A stretch of DNA of 64,000 bases from Pararhizobium sp. IMCC3301 (GTDB lineage: Bacteria > Pseudomonadota > Alphaproteobacteria > Rhizobiales > GCA-2746425): positions 496,001-560,000 of the forward strand of contig NZ_CP132336.1 of the NCBI RefSeq assembly GCF_030758315.1. The letters are read 5' to 3'. The notes beneath the pieces were generated by a model. It did no database searches and was not told the origin of the DNA. It saw only the letters and a program-made list of their open reading frames with translations. Positions 17,667-26,055 of the stretch are shown piece after piece (position 1 is the stretch's first letter; every line of letters begins with the position of its first letter). Position numbers and translations under genes: made by a program.

Positions 17667-18667
17667 ACAGAGTAGAGTTCAGAAAGTTGCTGCAACGATG
17701 GTGTATGGAAGACTCTGACGGCCAGAAAGGCATCGAAGAACTAAAAAGGGACATCGAATTCCTAGAGCGCAAACTTTACCATGAATATTCTGTTACAGCG
17801 TATGGTGGACACGGATCATTTGGGTCTAGGTTGGCACGCTGGATCGGCAATGTAGAATCTGATGTTGATAGGCAGAATCTTTATAGACTGCTTGCCCATC
17901 TTTTTTTCATAGGCAAAAGCGAGCAAGAGGCTGCATATCGGACGGCATTCAGCAAACATATCTTGCAGTGGTTAATGGTCGTGTCGGGCATAGACCCTTT
18001 CCAAGCGGACGCGCATCAAAGAATCAACCAAGAACTGCAGGCAACAAGATTTACCGAGATCACCGATAGTTTTGGAATCCGCGAATTTTGCTTATTAAAC
18101 AGCATTCAGGGCGAACAAGTCAGGTACAAGTGGGAAGGGAATACCAACAATTGGAACTCAAATGAATTTAGGCGAGATGTGCTTCGAGAGAACTGTCAAG
18201 GTGAGGTTCCAAGAAGGAATATTGTTCTGCTCGAGGATTTCGTCGGTTCTGGGTCACAGATGGCAAAAGCTGTGAAGCTCGCGTGTTCTCTAGGACAAGA
18301 TGTCAACCTATTGCTCTGCCCCTTGTTCATCTGCCCAGTGGGAGCCAGATATGCTGGATGGCTTTCCCGCACATATGATAACTTAACATTTAGCCCAGTA
18401 TTGGCGCTTGAACGTCAGTTTTTCATACGACCGAAGCAAGTGACAGGAGAACACATCAATTTCAACATGATACGTACGTTGCTGGAAAAAATTCACCCGG
18501 AGATATCGGGTGCCCAGCAAGAGTTTGGACCCTTTGGATACTGTGATACAGGCAGCTTTGTGGTCCCAGCCTCAAACTGCCCTGACAATACCATTCCTGC
18601 TCTCCACCGAAGGAATGAGAATTTGTGGGAACCCCTATTTCTCCGGACGTCTAGGTTGCCGCTATGA
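17663..18667 (+). CDS. Phosphoribosyltransferase-like protein of a putative conflict system
   Basis: 334 residues from an ATG overlapping the methylase stop. The segment IVLLEDFVGSGSQMAK at residues 187-202 has the form of the PRPP-binding loop of phosphoribosyltransferases (hydrophobic stretch, then E/D-D, then GSG). The N-terminal half is helical (LARWIGNVESDVDRQNLYRL). A PRTase-like domain of this kind is known from bacterial conflict operons beside AAA ATPases, where the reaction is not established. Here the ATPase follows with a 4-bp overlap. Substrate and product are unknown. Confidence 0.6.
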   Translation: MNRVEFRKLLQRWCMEDSDGQKGIEELKRDIEFLERKLYHEYSVTAYGGHGSFGSRLARWIGNVESDVDRQNLYRLLAHLFFIGKSEQEAAYRTAFSKHILQWLMVVSGIDPFQADAHQRINQELQATRFTEITDSFGIREFCLLNSIQGEQVRYKWEGNTNNWNSNEFRRDVLRENCQGEVPRRNIVLLEDFVGSGSQMAKAVKLACSLGQDVNLLLCPLFICPVGARYAGWLSRTYDNLTFSPVLALERQFFIRPKQVTGEHINFNMIRTLLEKIHPEISGAQQEFGPFGYCDTGSFVVPASNCPDNTIPALHRRNENLWEPLFLRTSRLPL

Positions 18668-20694
18668 AGCAACGGTCTCTCAATCCTTTCAACAGCCTCT
18701 ACCGCACTGAATCAATTGCGGCAGACGCCTTTGTCGACCTATTTAGTCCCGTTCTTCTCAAAGAGAGCTTAGTTCAGAGATTATTTGAGCCAGGCAATGT
18801 TGTTTTGTGCGGACTTCAAGGCTCTGGGAAGTCAGCTTTGCTAAACTTGCTGGAACCGGAGGTATTGATTGAATTTCTCAAAAGTGATCGACAATGGCCA
18901 CTGCCAGCTCACTGTTCAAAGTTCATATCAGCGAGCATCACACTACGATCAAGCGGTGCCCTGATGTTCGGACAGAGATCAATAGAAGACGTTCCCGTAG
19001 AAAACGAGCGGGTGGTTGGCTTATACTTTGCAGATTTCCTAAACTATTGGATTGTCTCAGATCTCCTCGAGAAAGTGAGTTTACTGTTTTCCGACGAGGG
19101 TCATTTTCTGGCCGAGAAGATTGGTCTTACGACTAGGCGTGAATTGCTTGATGACTTTGCATCACGACTTAGTTCGGCGCCCTGCTGGCTCGGGACCCTG
19201 GAGGGTGCAAACTCGTTTAATGCATTGAAAAAACGCATCGAGAATAGAATTCGAAGCTACGAGAGCTTTCTCAACTATAATTCCGGTTTTCCTAGTGTTG
19301 TAGCGCGCACAAAGACGACCGCTGGTGAACCAATTGCAGTTGCATCCGACTGCTTAAGAGACTGCGGAATCTTACCAGACAACGTACCCTTACTCGTCAC
19401 TATAGATCAGTTCGAAGATCTGATGGACCTAGAACGTGACGTCTCGGAGAACGATAGACCAATTTTTCGCAGTGTTATCTGGAAGATGCTGGGGAACAGG
19501 GACGATCGAGTTTCATATCGCGTAGGCGCGCGCCTGTACTCTCTCGATAAAGGCGTACGAGGATTGAGTGGCAATGCCACGGTGGAAGAGATGAGAGAGG
19601 TCAATGTTGTCAACATTGATGACCTTCTCCAAGGACGAGAAAATCGGAAATCCTTATTCCCAGACTTTTGCAGTGATGTTCTTCGGAGAAGGCTGCTCGA
19701 AGCTGGATACACTGGTGTTGCGGCGAATGCCACCAGGCAACTGTTCGGCTCGCGGGTCACGCCTGAACAGAAGGTAAGTGCATTTATTACAAAGAGCCAA
19801 TCCAATGTCGTAACAAAGAACTTGCCTTTTGACGCATCGGTTAGCAGCGCACTTAAAGAAATTGCTCAGATAGACCCAATTTCAGCGAAGATGGGTGAAG
19901 CGTGGGCTCGACAGAATGCCAAAAAACGAGAAATAAATAGTGAAATTATTCGCGAAGAACCTTGGTCAACTCGACAATGGTGGAAAAAAGAACGGAAGCA
20001 GCAGGCACTTCTTCAAGTCTTCTCCTCTTGCGGACAAAAATTAGTTTGGTACGGAGCTGCCGATGTCGTCGGTTTGTCGGGGCGAAACATCCTAACCTTC
20101 CTAAGCATTTGCCAATTTGTTTGGGCAGAACTCTTACGAAGCCTCGAAGAGGGGCCCAACAATCTACCCAGCAATATCGACCCGATAATACAAACCTTGG
20201 GCATCAACTCTGCGAGCGACTATTGGTTTCGCAAGATCAAGGCGGAGCCTAAAGGTGGAGACGACCGTAATCGGTTTGCTAACGAGATTGGAAACATGTT
20301 TCGATCAAATCTATTGGGCGACCGGAATATGTCATACCCCGGAAACAATGGATTCTCACTACCTCTAAAGTCCGTAGAAGACGAACCAGTTGTCGAGAGT
20401 TTTCTTTCGGATTGTGTTGCCTTCGGCGTACTTGAAAGTCGACCACATACACCAAAATCTCGCTCCAGGGGGCAGAGCGAGAAATGGTATCTCTCACCAA
20501 TTTTGTCACCTCACTTACAGATACCAGCTGCTCACATAAAGGAGCCCTACTATGCGACAATTGAGGAAGTCGCAGGGTGGATGAAGAAAGCCGGGGTTGT
20601 AACTATAGGAATAAGTGCTGAGGCTCGTGGTAACCGGCATAAGCAAAAACCGAATGGCGGCTCATCTCAGCTTAATTTTACGTTTGGAGACTAG
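18664..20694 (+). CDS. ORC/CDC6-like P-loop ATPase of a putative defence operon
   Basis: 676 residues. The opening NPFNSLYRTESIAADAFVDL leads to Walker A GLQGSGKSALL at residues 50-60 and to a Walker B-like strand LLVTIDQFED around residue 248. The Walker B acidic pair is DQ rather than DE, as in several STAND and ORC/CDC6-like groups. A long C-terminal region has no recognised domain. The start overlaps the PRTase-like gene by 4 bp and the next gene begins 8 bp after its stop. ATPases of this type are often the signal-processing subunits of antiphage systems. It may couple DNA or phage sensing to the partner proteins; that is inference. Confidence 0.65.
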   Translation: MKQRSLNPFNSLYRTESIAADAFVDLFSPVLLKESLVQRLFEPGNVVLCGLQGSGKSALLNLLEPEVLIEFLKSDRQWPLPAHCSKFISASITLRSSGALMFGQRSIEDVPVENERVVGLYFADFLNYWIVSDLLEKVSLLFSDEGHFLAEKIGLTTRRELLDDFASRLSSAPCWLGTLEGANSFNALKKRIENRIRSYESFLNYNSGFPSVVARTKTTAGEPIAVASDCLRDCGILPDNVPLLVTIDQFEDLMDLERDVSENDRPIFRSVIWKMLGNRDDRVSYRVGARLYSLDKGVRGLSGNATVEEMREVNVVNIDDLLQGRENRKSLFPDFCSDVLRRRLLEAGYTGVAANATRQLFGSRVTPEQKVSAFITKSQSNVVTKNLPFDASVSSALKEIAQIDPISAKMGEAWARQNAKKREINSEIIREEPWSTRQWWKKERKQQALLQVFSSCGQKLVWYGAADVVGLSGRNILTFLSICQFVWAELLRSLEEGPNNLPSNIDPIIQTLGINSASDYWFRKIKAEPKGGDDRNRFANEIGNMFRSNLLGDRNMSYPGNNGFSLPLKSVEDEPVVESFLSDCVAFGVLESRPHTPKSRSRGQSEKWYLSPILSPHLQIPAAHIKEPYYATIEEVAGWMKKAGVVTIGISAEARGNRHKQKPNGGSSQLNFTFGD

Positions 20695-20702
20695 ATAAAT
20701 AC

Positions 20703-21728
20703 ATGTTGGGAGGAGCTGGGCAGTTTAGGCCGTGGGGGCGGTTTGACCAAATAATGCAGTCGCAGGGGGGTAGTGAATGGGCACTCATCTCCTGCGTATC
20801 GCCTGAGCCGCGGTGCACGACGGTATTTGGGTGCATGCGAGACCTTAATATTGTGGGGTCACAACTAGTTTTCGAAATTTACGATCCGCTGTCAATTTCA
20901 ACCGATGTTATCGAGCAGAGGACGCTGGAAAACCGCGAGTTTATTGGTGGATTTAGGTTTGCCGATCAGAATTTTATTCGCCAGGGTTTGATGGAACCAT
21001 TCCGAAACTATGAGGGCGCATTGCGCGATTTTTTGACTGCTATAGGTGGTCAAAACCTCATAGTTGATATCACGTCGTTGCCAAAGAAAGTCTACTTCTT
21101 CCTTACGAAACTACTTTTTCATGAATTCACCCAGCCGAGAAATATTGTTTTCACTTACGCCGAGGCAGAACGTTATTCAGATCAGCCACTGGCGGCAAAC
21201 CCTGATCCATGGGAGGCTTTACCAGGGTTCCGCGTTTCGCCACGCGATGAAACTGACCGAAGTGTCGTTGTTGGAATTGGCTATGAACCGCTTGGTCTTC
21301 CTGATCTAGTAGACTCAGGAAAGTTCGATGAGGCTCAAATGACCTTTTTGTTCCCATTCCCCGCACAAGCTGATCGCGTGGTTCGCAACTGGCGCTTCAT
21401 TCGAGGAATTTTCCCAAATGCTGACTCTGACCGTTTGTCTATCAAAAGAGTCGATGGGATTAACGTTCCAGAAGTTTACCAGACCCTGTCTGGCATTGGA
21501 GAGGATGGCCAGCACGGCTTAACTCTCGCGCCTTTCGGACCCAAGCCTGTTTCACTTGCAATGGCATTATATGCCGCCAGGAATTCGAATGCCCCGACCC
21601 AAACAGGTGTCTACTATACCCAGCCTACGTACTACAATCCGAACTATTCGCATGGGATCAAGAAGATAGACGGCCACTCGGCCTTGAATACCTACTGTAT
21701 CAAATTGAGTGGGCAACTGCTCTATTGA
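20703..21728 (+). CDS. Unknown protein, fourth gene of the methylase-led operon
   Basis: 341 residues, no signal peptide or membrane helix. A Rossmann-like pattern is visible in the first half: a strand and loop (WALISCVSPEPRCTTVFGCM) and, near residue 120, the strand-loop LIVDITSLPKKVYFFLTKLL. That segment recalls nucleotide-sensing or CARF-like folds, but no key residues could be matched. The 8-bp gap to the ATPase gene and lack of a promoter between them place it in the operon. It could be the effector or sensor of the system. No family is recognised. Confidence 0.55.
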   Translation: MLGGAGQFRPWGRFDQIMQSQGGSEWALISCVSPEPRCTTVFGCMRDLNIVGSQLVFEIYDPLSISTDVIEQRTLENREFIGGFRFADQNFIRQGLMEPFRNYEGALRDFLTAIGGQNLIVDITSLPKKVYFFLTKLLFHEFTQPRNIVFTYAEAERYSDQPLAANPDPWEALPGFRVSPRDETDRSVVVGIGYEPLGLPDLVDSGKFDEAQMTFLFPFPAQADRVVRNWRFIRGIFPNADSDRLSIKRVDGINVPEVYQTLSGIGEDGQHGLTLAPFGPKPVSLAMALYAARNSNAPTQTGVYYTQPTYYNPNYSHGIKKIDGHSALNTYCIKLSGQLLY

Positions 21729-22011
21729 ATAATTTTACGCTGCACAACATCGGGTCCTGCAGTGCGGAACATCAATGCTAATTCAAGTTCGGCTGTGGGC
21801 CGGAATTGACCGCCAGAATCGAATAGCGAAAAAATCTGAATATCAAATAGATACCTCAAACTAGAGATTCTGCTCGACCTTCGGCTCGGGGGATGAAACG
21901 GGGGTGCGCAGCGACCCCCTTTCCAAGAAGGTGCAGTGTCTTACACATGCACACATCTTGCGTACGTTTGAATCGGCTCTTTTGCTTGCTACATCGGAGC
22001 TGCTGGGCTTC
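21729..22011. other. Intergenic stretch between the defence operon and the IS3 remnant
   Basis: No gene is seen. A short GC-rich inverted repeat (GGGGTGCGCAGCGACCCC, near 21900-21918) after the operon may act as a weak terminator. Confidence 0.4.
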
Positions 22012-22088
22012 AACTGTCCGTCGTCAAGGTTTTTGGAACAATAGGCCGCATGATTTAGCGGAGAGGTTAGCTCATCGTTTTGTTGATA

Positions 22089-22251
22089 TTAGGCTGCTAG
22101 AATGGGGTATTGCAAACGGCGTTGTTTGAATGTGTCTCGTTTAGTGCTTTCGCGTTCGAGAAGAATGGTTTCGCCGCGTCCGAAGTAGACGTCAGCGGGT
22201 GTCAGGTTTTTGAGGCTCTCGTGGTATCGGTGATGATTGAGTTGCTGCTGG
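22089..22251 (-). pseudogene. IS3-family orfB transposase, C-terminal remnant
   Basis: The minus strand encodes HHRYHESLKNLTPADVYFGR and then GETILLERESTKRD, ending RLQYPILAA-stop at 22089. This is the standard C-terminus of IS3-family integrase-type transposases (the YHESLGNLTPADVYFG consensus). Everything upstream, including the DDE residues, is missing, and the sequence breaks at the poly-G run at 22255. Confidence 0.8.
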
Positions 22252-22416
22252 TTTGGGGGGGGGGCAATTTACACTTATCAACTGAGTAGTCGCCGCGCTT
22301 TCTGTTCGCTCGAAACATGTCTATAACCTCTATAATGAGACCTGTTAGAGTTCGGGTCGCTGCTAATTCAGATCCGAAACAATTGCTGGAAGTCGGCTTG
22401 AAATGCGAAAGAAGAA

Positions 22417-22974
22417 ATGAAGGCAAAAGCAACCCATATCATCGTGCTTTCCGGACCAACAGGAGTTGGAAAGACGAGGCTTGCGCTTGAATTGGTTCGG
22501 CTAGCGGATGCGCTTCACGTATCAACAAGCTCGTTAATTTCTAACTTTCTGCCATCGGTCTCCCCAGATAGGACTGCCCTACAAAGAGCCGGAAACGATT
22601 TGGATCAACAAACGAATTTTTGCTGGATAGCTGACGAGGTGGCAAAGCTTGAGCATGAATACCCCGATCGATCCATGGTGATCGATGCAGTTCGTAAACC
22701 TGAGCAGATACGGGCGCTTAGAGAGAAAACGATTTCAGATTTGACACATGTTCACTTGGAAGCGAGCTATGATCATCTCGTTCACCGCCATCGACTAAGG
22801 TCGCGAGACATTGACGCGGGCCATCGATACGACCTCCTCGTTAAGGATGATAGCGAAAGCTACCAGTCCGAGTTGGCGTTCAGCTGTGACATAAAGCTCG
22901 ATTCGGCGATGGCTTCACCATGTGAGCTGGGGGAGAAAGTCATTTCGCTTCTTAACGTTGCCGCTTCCAGCTAG
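22417..22974 (+). CDS. P-loop nucleotide-kinase-like protein
   Basis: 185 residues. Walker A SGPTGVGKTRLALELV starts near residue 12. A later segment (HVHLEASYDHLVHRHRLRSRD) resembles the lid and substrate-arginine region of adenylate- or dNMP-kinase-like proteins. Length also fits that fold. No substrate can be given. It is at the left end of the cargo between the IS3 halves and convergent with the gene at 22983 (8-bp gap). Other readings include a tRNA dimethylallyltransferase-like N-terminus, but its later motifs are absent. Confidence 0.6.
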   Translation: MKAKATHIIVLSGPTGVGKTRLALELVRLADALHVSTSSLISNFLPSVSPDRTALQRAGNDLDQQTNFCWIADEVAKLEHEYPDRSMVIDAVRKPEQIRALREKTISDLTHVHLEASYDHLVHRHRLRSRDIDAGHRYDLLVKDDSESYQSELAFSCDIKLDSAMASPCELGEKVISLLNVAASS

Positions 22975-22982
22975 CCCAAGCA

Positions 22983-23543
22983 CTATGTAGTTTCCGATAA
23001 CCTAGTGATTGCGTCCATAAGTTGCTCAGCACGTTCCTCGATGGAACCGCGCACTTCAATAGTTGGCATGTCAAAGTAGACTAGCAACTCTCGAATGACA
23101 CCATCGATGTACGATTGGTACCCAAGGTCTGCAGGCCTCAGATCATCATCCTCCATTGGAAACTCAATCGGCAAATATGCATATAGGCGGGTCTTGTGCT
23201 TCTCCGCATGAATCTGCTCAATGATTAGCTTTTCCAGTGAATATGAAAACCGATGAGGGAACTGGTCACGGGTGTACGCGTAGAGGTCAAGGATTGATCT
23301 ATCGGTCAAGACAAGGTTTGTTTGGACTTGTCTAGCCTCAGCCAAGCAGTAACCAAGATACTCGAAAACGCCATCCAGCGAAATCTTGTCGTTGACGTAG
23401 AAACCGCGTTTGGCGATCTCTCTGGCGGGCTCCCGGATAACGCTGATATCCTCCCGGTTCACCGCTCGCAACGTGACTTCGTCTATGAGTGATGTCTTTC
23501 CAACTCCGTGCGCTCCGGTGAATGTGATGAAATGCTGGTCCAT
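22983..23543 (-). CDS. AAA ATPase/NadR-like kinase
   Basis: 186 residues. Walker A TGAHGVGKTSLID at residues about 9-21 is followed by VIREPAREIAKRG and by a DRS motif (LTDRSILDLYAYT), the order seen in AAA_28/NadR-like P-loop kinases. Such proteins bind ATP and phosphorylate nucleosides, ribosides or unknown small molecules. It is the only minus-strand gene of the cargo. Its 5' end is 96 bp from the start of the dCTP-deaminase-like gene, so the two may be divergently transcribed from one region. Confidence 0.65.
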   Translation of the reverse strand: MDQHFITFTGAHGVGKTSLIDEVTLRAVNREDISVIREPAREIAKRGFYVNDKISLDGVFEYLGYCLAEARQVQTNLVLTDRSILDLYAYTRDQFPHRFSYSLEKLIIEQIHAEKHKTRLYAYLPIEFPMEDDDLRPADLGYQSYIDGVIRELLVYFDMPTIEVRGSIEERAEQLMDAITRLSETT

Positions 23544-23639
23544 TTTTTCGCCCCTCTTCGATCTCCCTACTTTACCAAAGCCCGAGCAACAAGTAGTCCT
23601 AGTACTAAGAAAAATTCAGCAAAAAATCTGCAAGGGGCA

Positions 23640-24752
23640 ATGATGGCCACATTGAGAAAACCTGCCGCAGCTCAACCCACAGGTGTGCTGCTTCGTAAAG
23701 ACATCCAGACGCTTGGAATAATCTGTGAAAACGCACATAACGAATGCTTCAAGCCTTCCAGCTATGACCTGCGCATTGGCAGCGAATATCTTAATACCAA
23801 CGGTGAGCAGACGGCAATTCAGATACCTCTACGCAACTGTACGGTAATTATACCTCCTCTGGGCAGCGTGATTGTTTCAACCCATGAGATCGTTGAAATA
23901 CCGAAAAACGTAGTCGGAAAATTTAATCTGCGCATCAAACTGGCTGTGAAGGGTTTATTCGTTCAGATGGGGACGCAGGTGGAGCCACATTACAAGGGTC
24001 GCCTATTCGCTACTCTGCATAATGTGTCAGCAGACCCGATTGAATTGAAACTCAACGAAGAAAAAGATGAGCGCGAGCGAATTTTTACAATTGAGTTCTT
24101 TTTCACAAACGGAGACGCTGATCCACCGAAGAACCCAAAAGAGTATCTTCGCCTACGCGATTTCATAGACAATTTGAGTTTTACCCGCAGCCCACTTAGC
24201 ACCCTCTTGGAAAGCTTCGATGCTGCGGACCCCAAACTCAAGGAGGCTAGGGAACTATTGGGCACTGCTAAAGCAGAATTGAAACTGGCAGTTGATGATG
24301 AAATCAGAAAAACTCAGGAGGAATTGACTTCTTGGGCCGAAACAGAAGTTGCCACTTCTGTAGCCAAAGAGTTGAAGGAACAATCGAAAGGTTGGCGAAA
24401 ACTAGTTATTGATTTCGGGATTATGGGCCTAATTGTGGTCGTTATCGCCACTATTATGCCAATAGCGTTTTCGATTGCAATGGAGCGAGCAAGAACGGCG
24501 ACACTTTCGGATGAAGAGCGAACAATGGGAGGCCGTATCTCAGCCATCGAGACCGGTTTGGGCGCGCTTCACGATACGCTAAGCGGAAATGACAAGCTTG
24601 AAGCACTGTCGATCAGCCTCGATAAAGTCAATGCAACGGTTCGGGCATTAGAGATTGAAAATTCCGAAATGCGCCGCCAGATTGAGGAACTGCATAGGAC
24701 GGGTTATACAGACGACCAGAACCCGGGCGAGAACCCGGCACAGGAGCAGTAG
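23640..24752 (+). CDS. dCTP deaminase/dUTPase-fold protein with membrane helix and coiled coil
   Basis: 370 residues from ATG 23640 (AAGGGG just upstream); the longer open frame upstream is antisense to the NadR-like gene. Residues 36-190 read like the dCTP deaminase/dUTPase fold: CFKPSSYDLRIG, then IPPLGSVIVSTHEIVEIP, then VQMGTQVEPHYKGRLFATLHN. In dCTP deaminase the last motif has the catalytic Glu (LEFYN); here the aligned residue is Thr, so deamination is unlikely. A strong membrane helix (LVIDFGIMGLIVVVIATIM, residues about 255-282) and a coiled coil (300-360) follow, which the housekeeping enzyme lacks. It ends 4 bp before the FAD oxidoreductase gene. A membrane-bound nucleotide sensor is one reading; it is not proven. 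Confidence 0.65.
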   Translation: MMATLRKPAAAQPTGVLLRKDIQTLGIICENAHNECFKPSSYDLRIGSEYLNTNGEQTAIQIPLRNCTVIIPPLGSVIVSTHEIVEIPKNVVGKFNLRIKLAVKGLFVQMGTQVEPHYKGRLFATLHNVSADPIELKLNEEKDERERIFTIEFFFTNGDADPPKNPKEYLRLRDFIDNLSFTRSPLSTLLESFDAADPKLKEARELLGTAKAELKLAVDDEIRKTQEELTSWAETEVATSVAKELKEQSKGWRKLVIDFGIMGLIVVVIATIMPIAFSIAMERARTATLSDEERTMGGRISAIETGLGALHDTLSGNDKLEALSISLDKVNATVRALEIENSEMRRQIEELHRTGYTDDQNPGENPAQEQ

Positions 24753-24756
24753 AGCG

Positions 24757-26055
24757 ATGTATAAGTACGCCTTCATTGGTGCGGGTCCTGCCGCGTTGAG
24801 CGCAGTTGTCGAGTTGCCTCTCGACGACCGTGCGATGTCTGTGATCGTCGACGCGGGCCTTGGTTGTGGCCGGAAAATTTGCCCGGCTCTCAAGAGCCAA
24901 TCCTGCTCGAGTTGTTTTGGTGAGAAATGCCATGTGGTTAACGGCATAGGCGGTTCTTCGGCAACGTTCGGAAACAAGTTCTGCCACTTCCCAGCTAGCA
25001 GTGGCGTCCAAGAGTTGATGCAGACAAAGCCGATTGCCCGGAGCAAGGCACCGAGACACGATCACGGGATTGTCGTTCTGCACCCAAACGTGCCCAACCG
25101 CAAAGTTTACGATGTCAACATCGCACATGCTGACAACTACAAGGATACCATCGACGATCTGGTAGCAGATGTGCAATTTACGACCCCAATACTCGAAGAG
25201 TGGTCAGTAGATAGCATCGAGCGCCGTGGCGCAGCTTGGTTCAGATTGGTCTCCGAAACCGGCGAAGTGATCGACACCGAGAATGTTGTAATCGCTACAG
25301 GAAGAAGCGGTCACATCTCCTTGAGGCGATGGTTGGATCAGCTAGACATCAGCTACTCGGAAAACTCACCTGATATCGGTGTTCGGATTGAGGCACCTTC
25401 GGACGTTATCAGCAGGCAGTTCCTTTATCAGGATGACCCTAAATTCAAGTTTGATTTTGGGGAATTGGGACAAGCACGAACCTTCTGCACCTGCAAAGGT
25501 GGCCAGATCGTGCCTGTCAAATTTGGCAAGGGCTCTTTTGCAGACGGTGCTTTCGTGAGAAAAGATACTGGGCGAACCAACGTCGCGCTTATGGCTCGCA
25601 CTGGGGAGACTTTCGAGCCACAAGCTCTTGCGGAATGGTGCGAGTCTGTCAATGAAGCTAGTGGTGGTCGGCTACTCCTTGGAGCCTTTGATGCATTCTC
25701 GGGCAGCAAAGCCAACCTAGAAACTGCAATTCTTGATATGATCCCCGACGGCCCAAGCCCACTCTACAAGAAAGCAATCCGAGCTTTGCTTCATAGACTC
25801 ATCAACGATCCTTCTTGCCAGATATTCGAAGATGATACTGAGCAGCACCTACCGCTCAAGGTGTTCGGGCCATCTATCGACTTATATTGGCCCAAGGTCC
25901 AGCTGTCACCTGGGTTCAATTCGTCCGTCGACGGCGTTTATATCATTGGAGATGCAGCCGGGGTGTCTCGTGGCATTATCCAGGCAATGGCTGCAGGAAA
26001 ATCTTGGGCGCAAACGGTTAGCTCAAAAGTCGTGCAGAGTATTGCTCAATGGTAA
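24757..26055 (+). CDS. FAD/NAD(P)-binding oxidoreductase
   Basis: 432 residues, starting 4 bp after the previous stop. The N-terminus FIGAGPAALSAVVE (residues 6-19) is the FAD-binding dinucleotide fold, and the C-terminal signature GDAAGVSRGI is at residues 398-407. A cysteine-rich segment (SCSSCFGEKCHVVNGIGG) near residue 48 and a later CTCKGG resemble COG2509-type FAD-dependent dehydrogenases. The substrate is unknown. It overlaps the next gene by 7 bp and sits in the centre of the cargo operon. A role in oxidising or reducing a nucleotide-linked or base substrate would fit the neighbours but is inferred. Confidence 0.72.
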   Translation: MYKYAFIGAGPAALSAVVELPLDDRAMSVIVDAGLGCGRKICPALKSQSCSSCFGEKCHVVNGIGGSSATFGNKFCHFPASSGVQELMQTKPIARSKAPRHDHGIVVLHPNVPNRKVYDVNIAHADNYKDTIDDLVADVQFTTPILEEWSVDSIERRGAAWFRLVSETGEVIDTENVVIATGRSGHISLRRWLDQLDISYSENSPDIGVRIEAPSDVISRQFLYQDDPKFKFDFGELGQARTFCTCKGGQIVPVKFGKGSFADGAFVRKDTGRTNVALMARTGETFEPQALAEWCESVNEASGGRLLLGAFDAFSGSKANLETAILDMIPDGPSPLYKKAIRALLHRLINDPSCQIFEDDTEQHLPLKVFGPSIDLYWPKVQLSPGFNSSVDGVYIIGDAAGVSRGIIQAMAAGKSWAQTVSSKVVQSIAQW

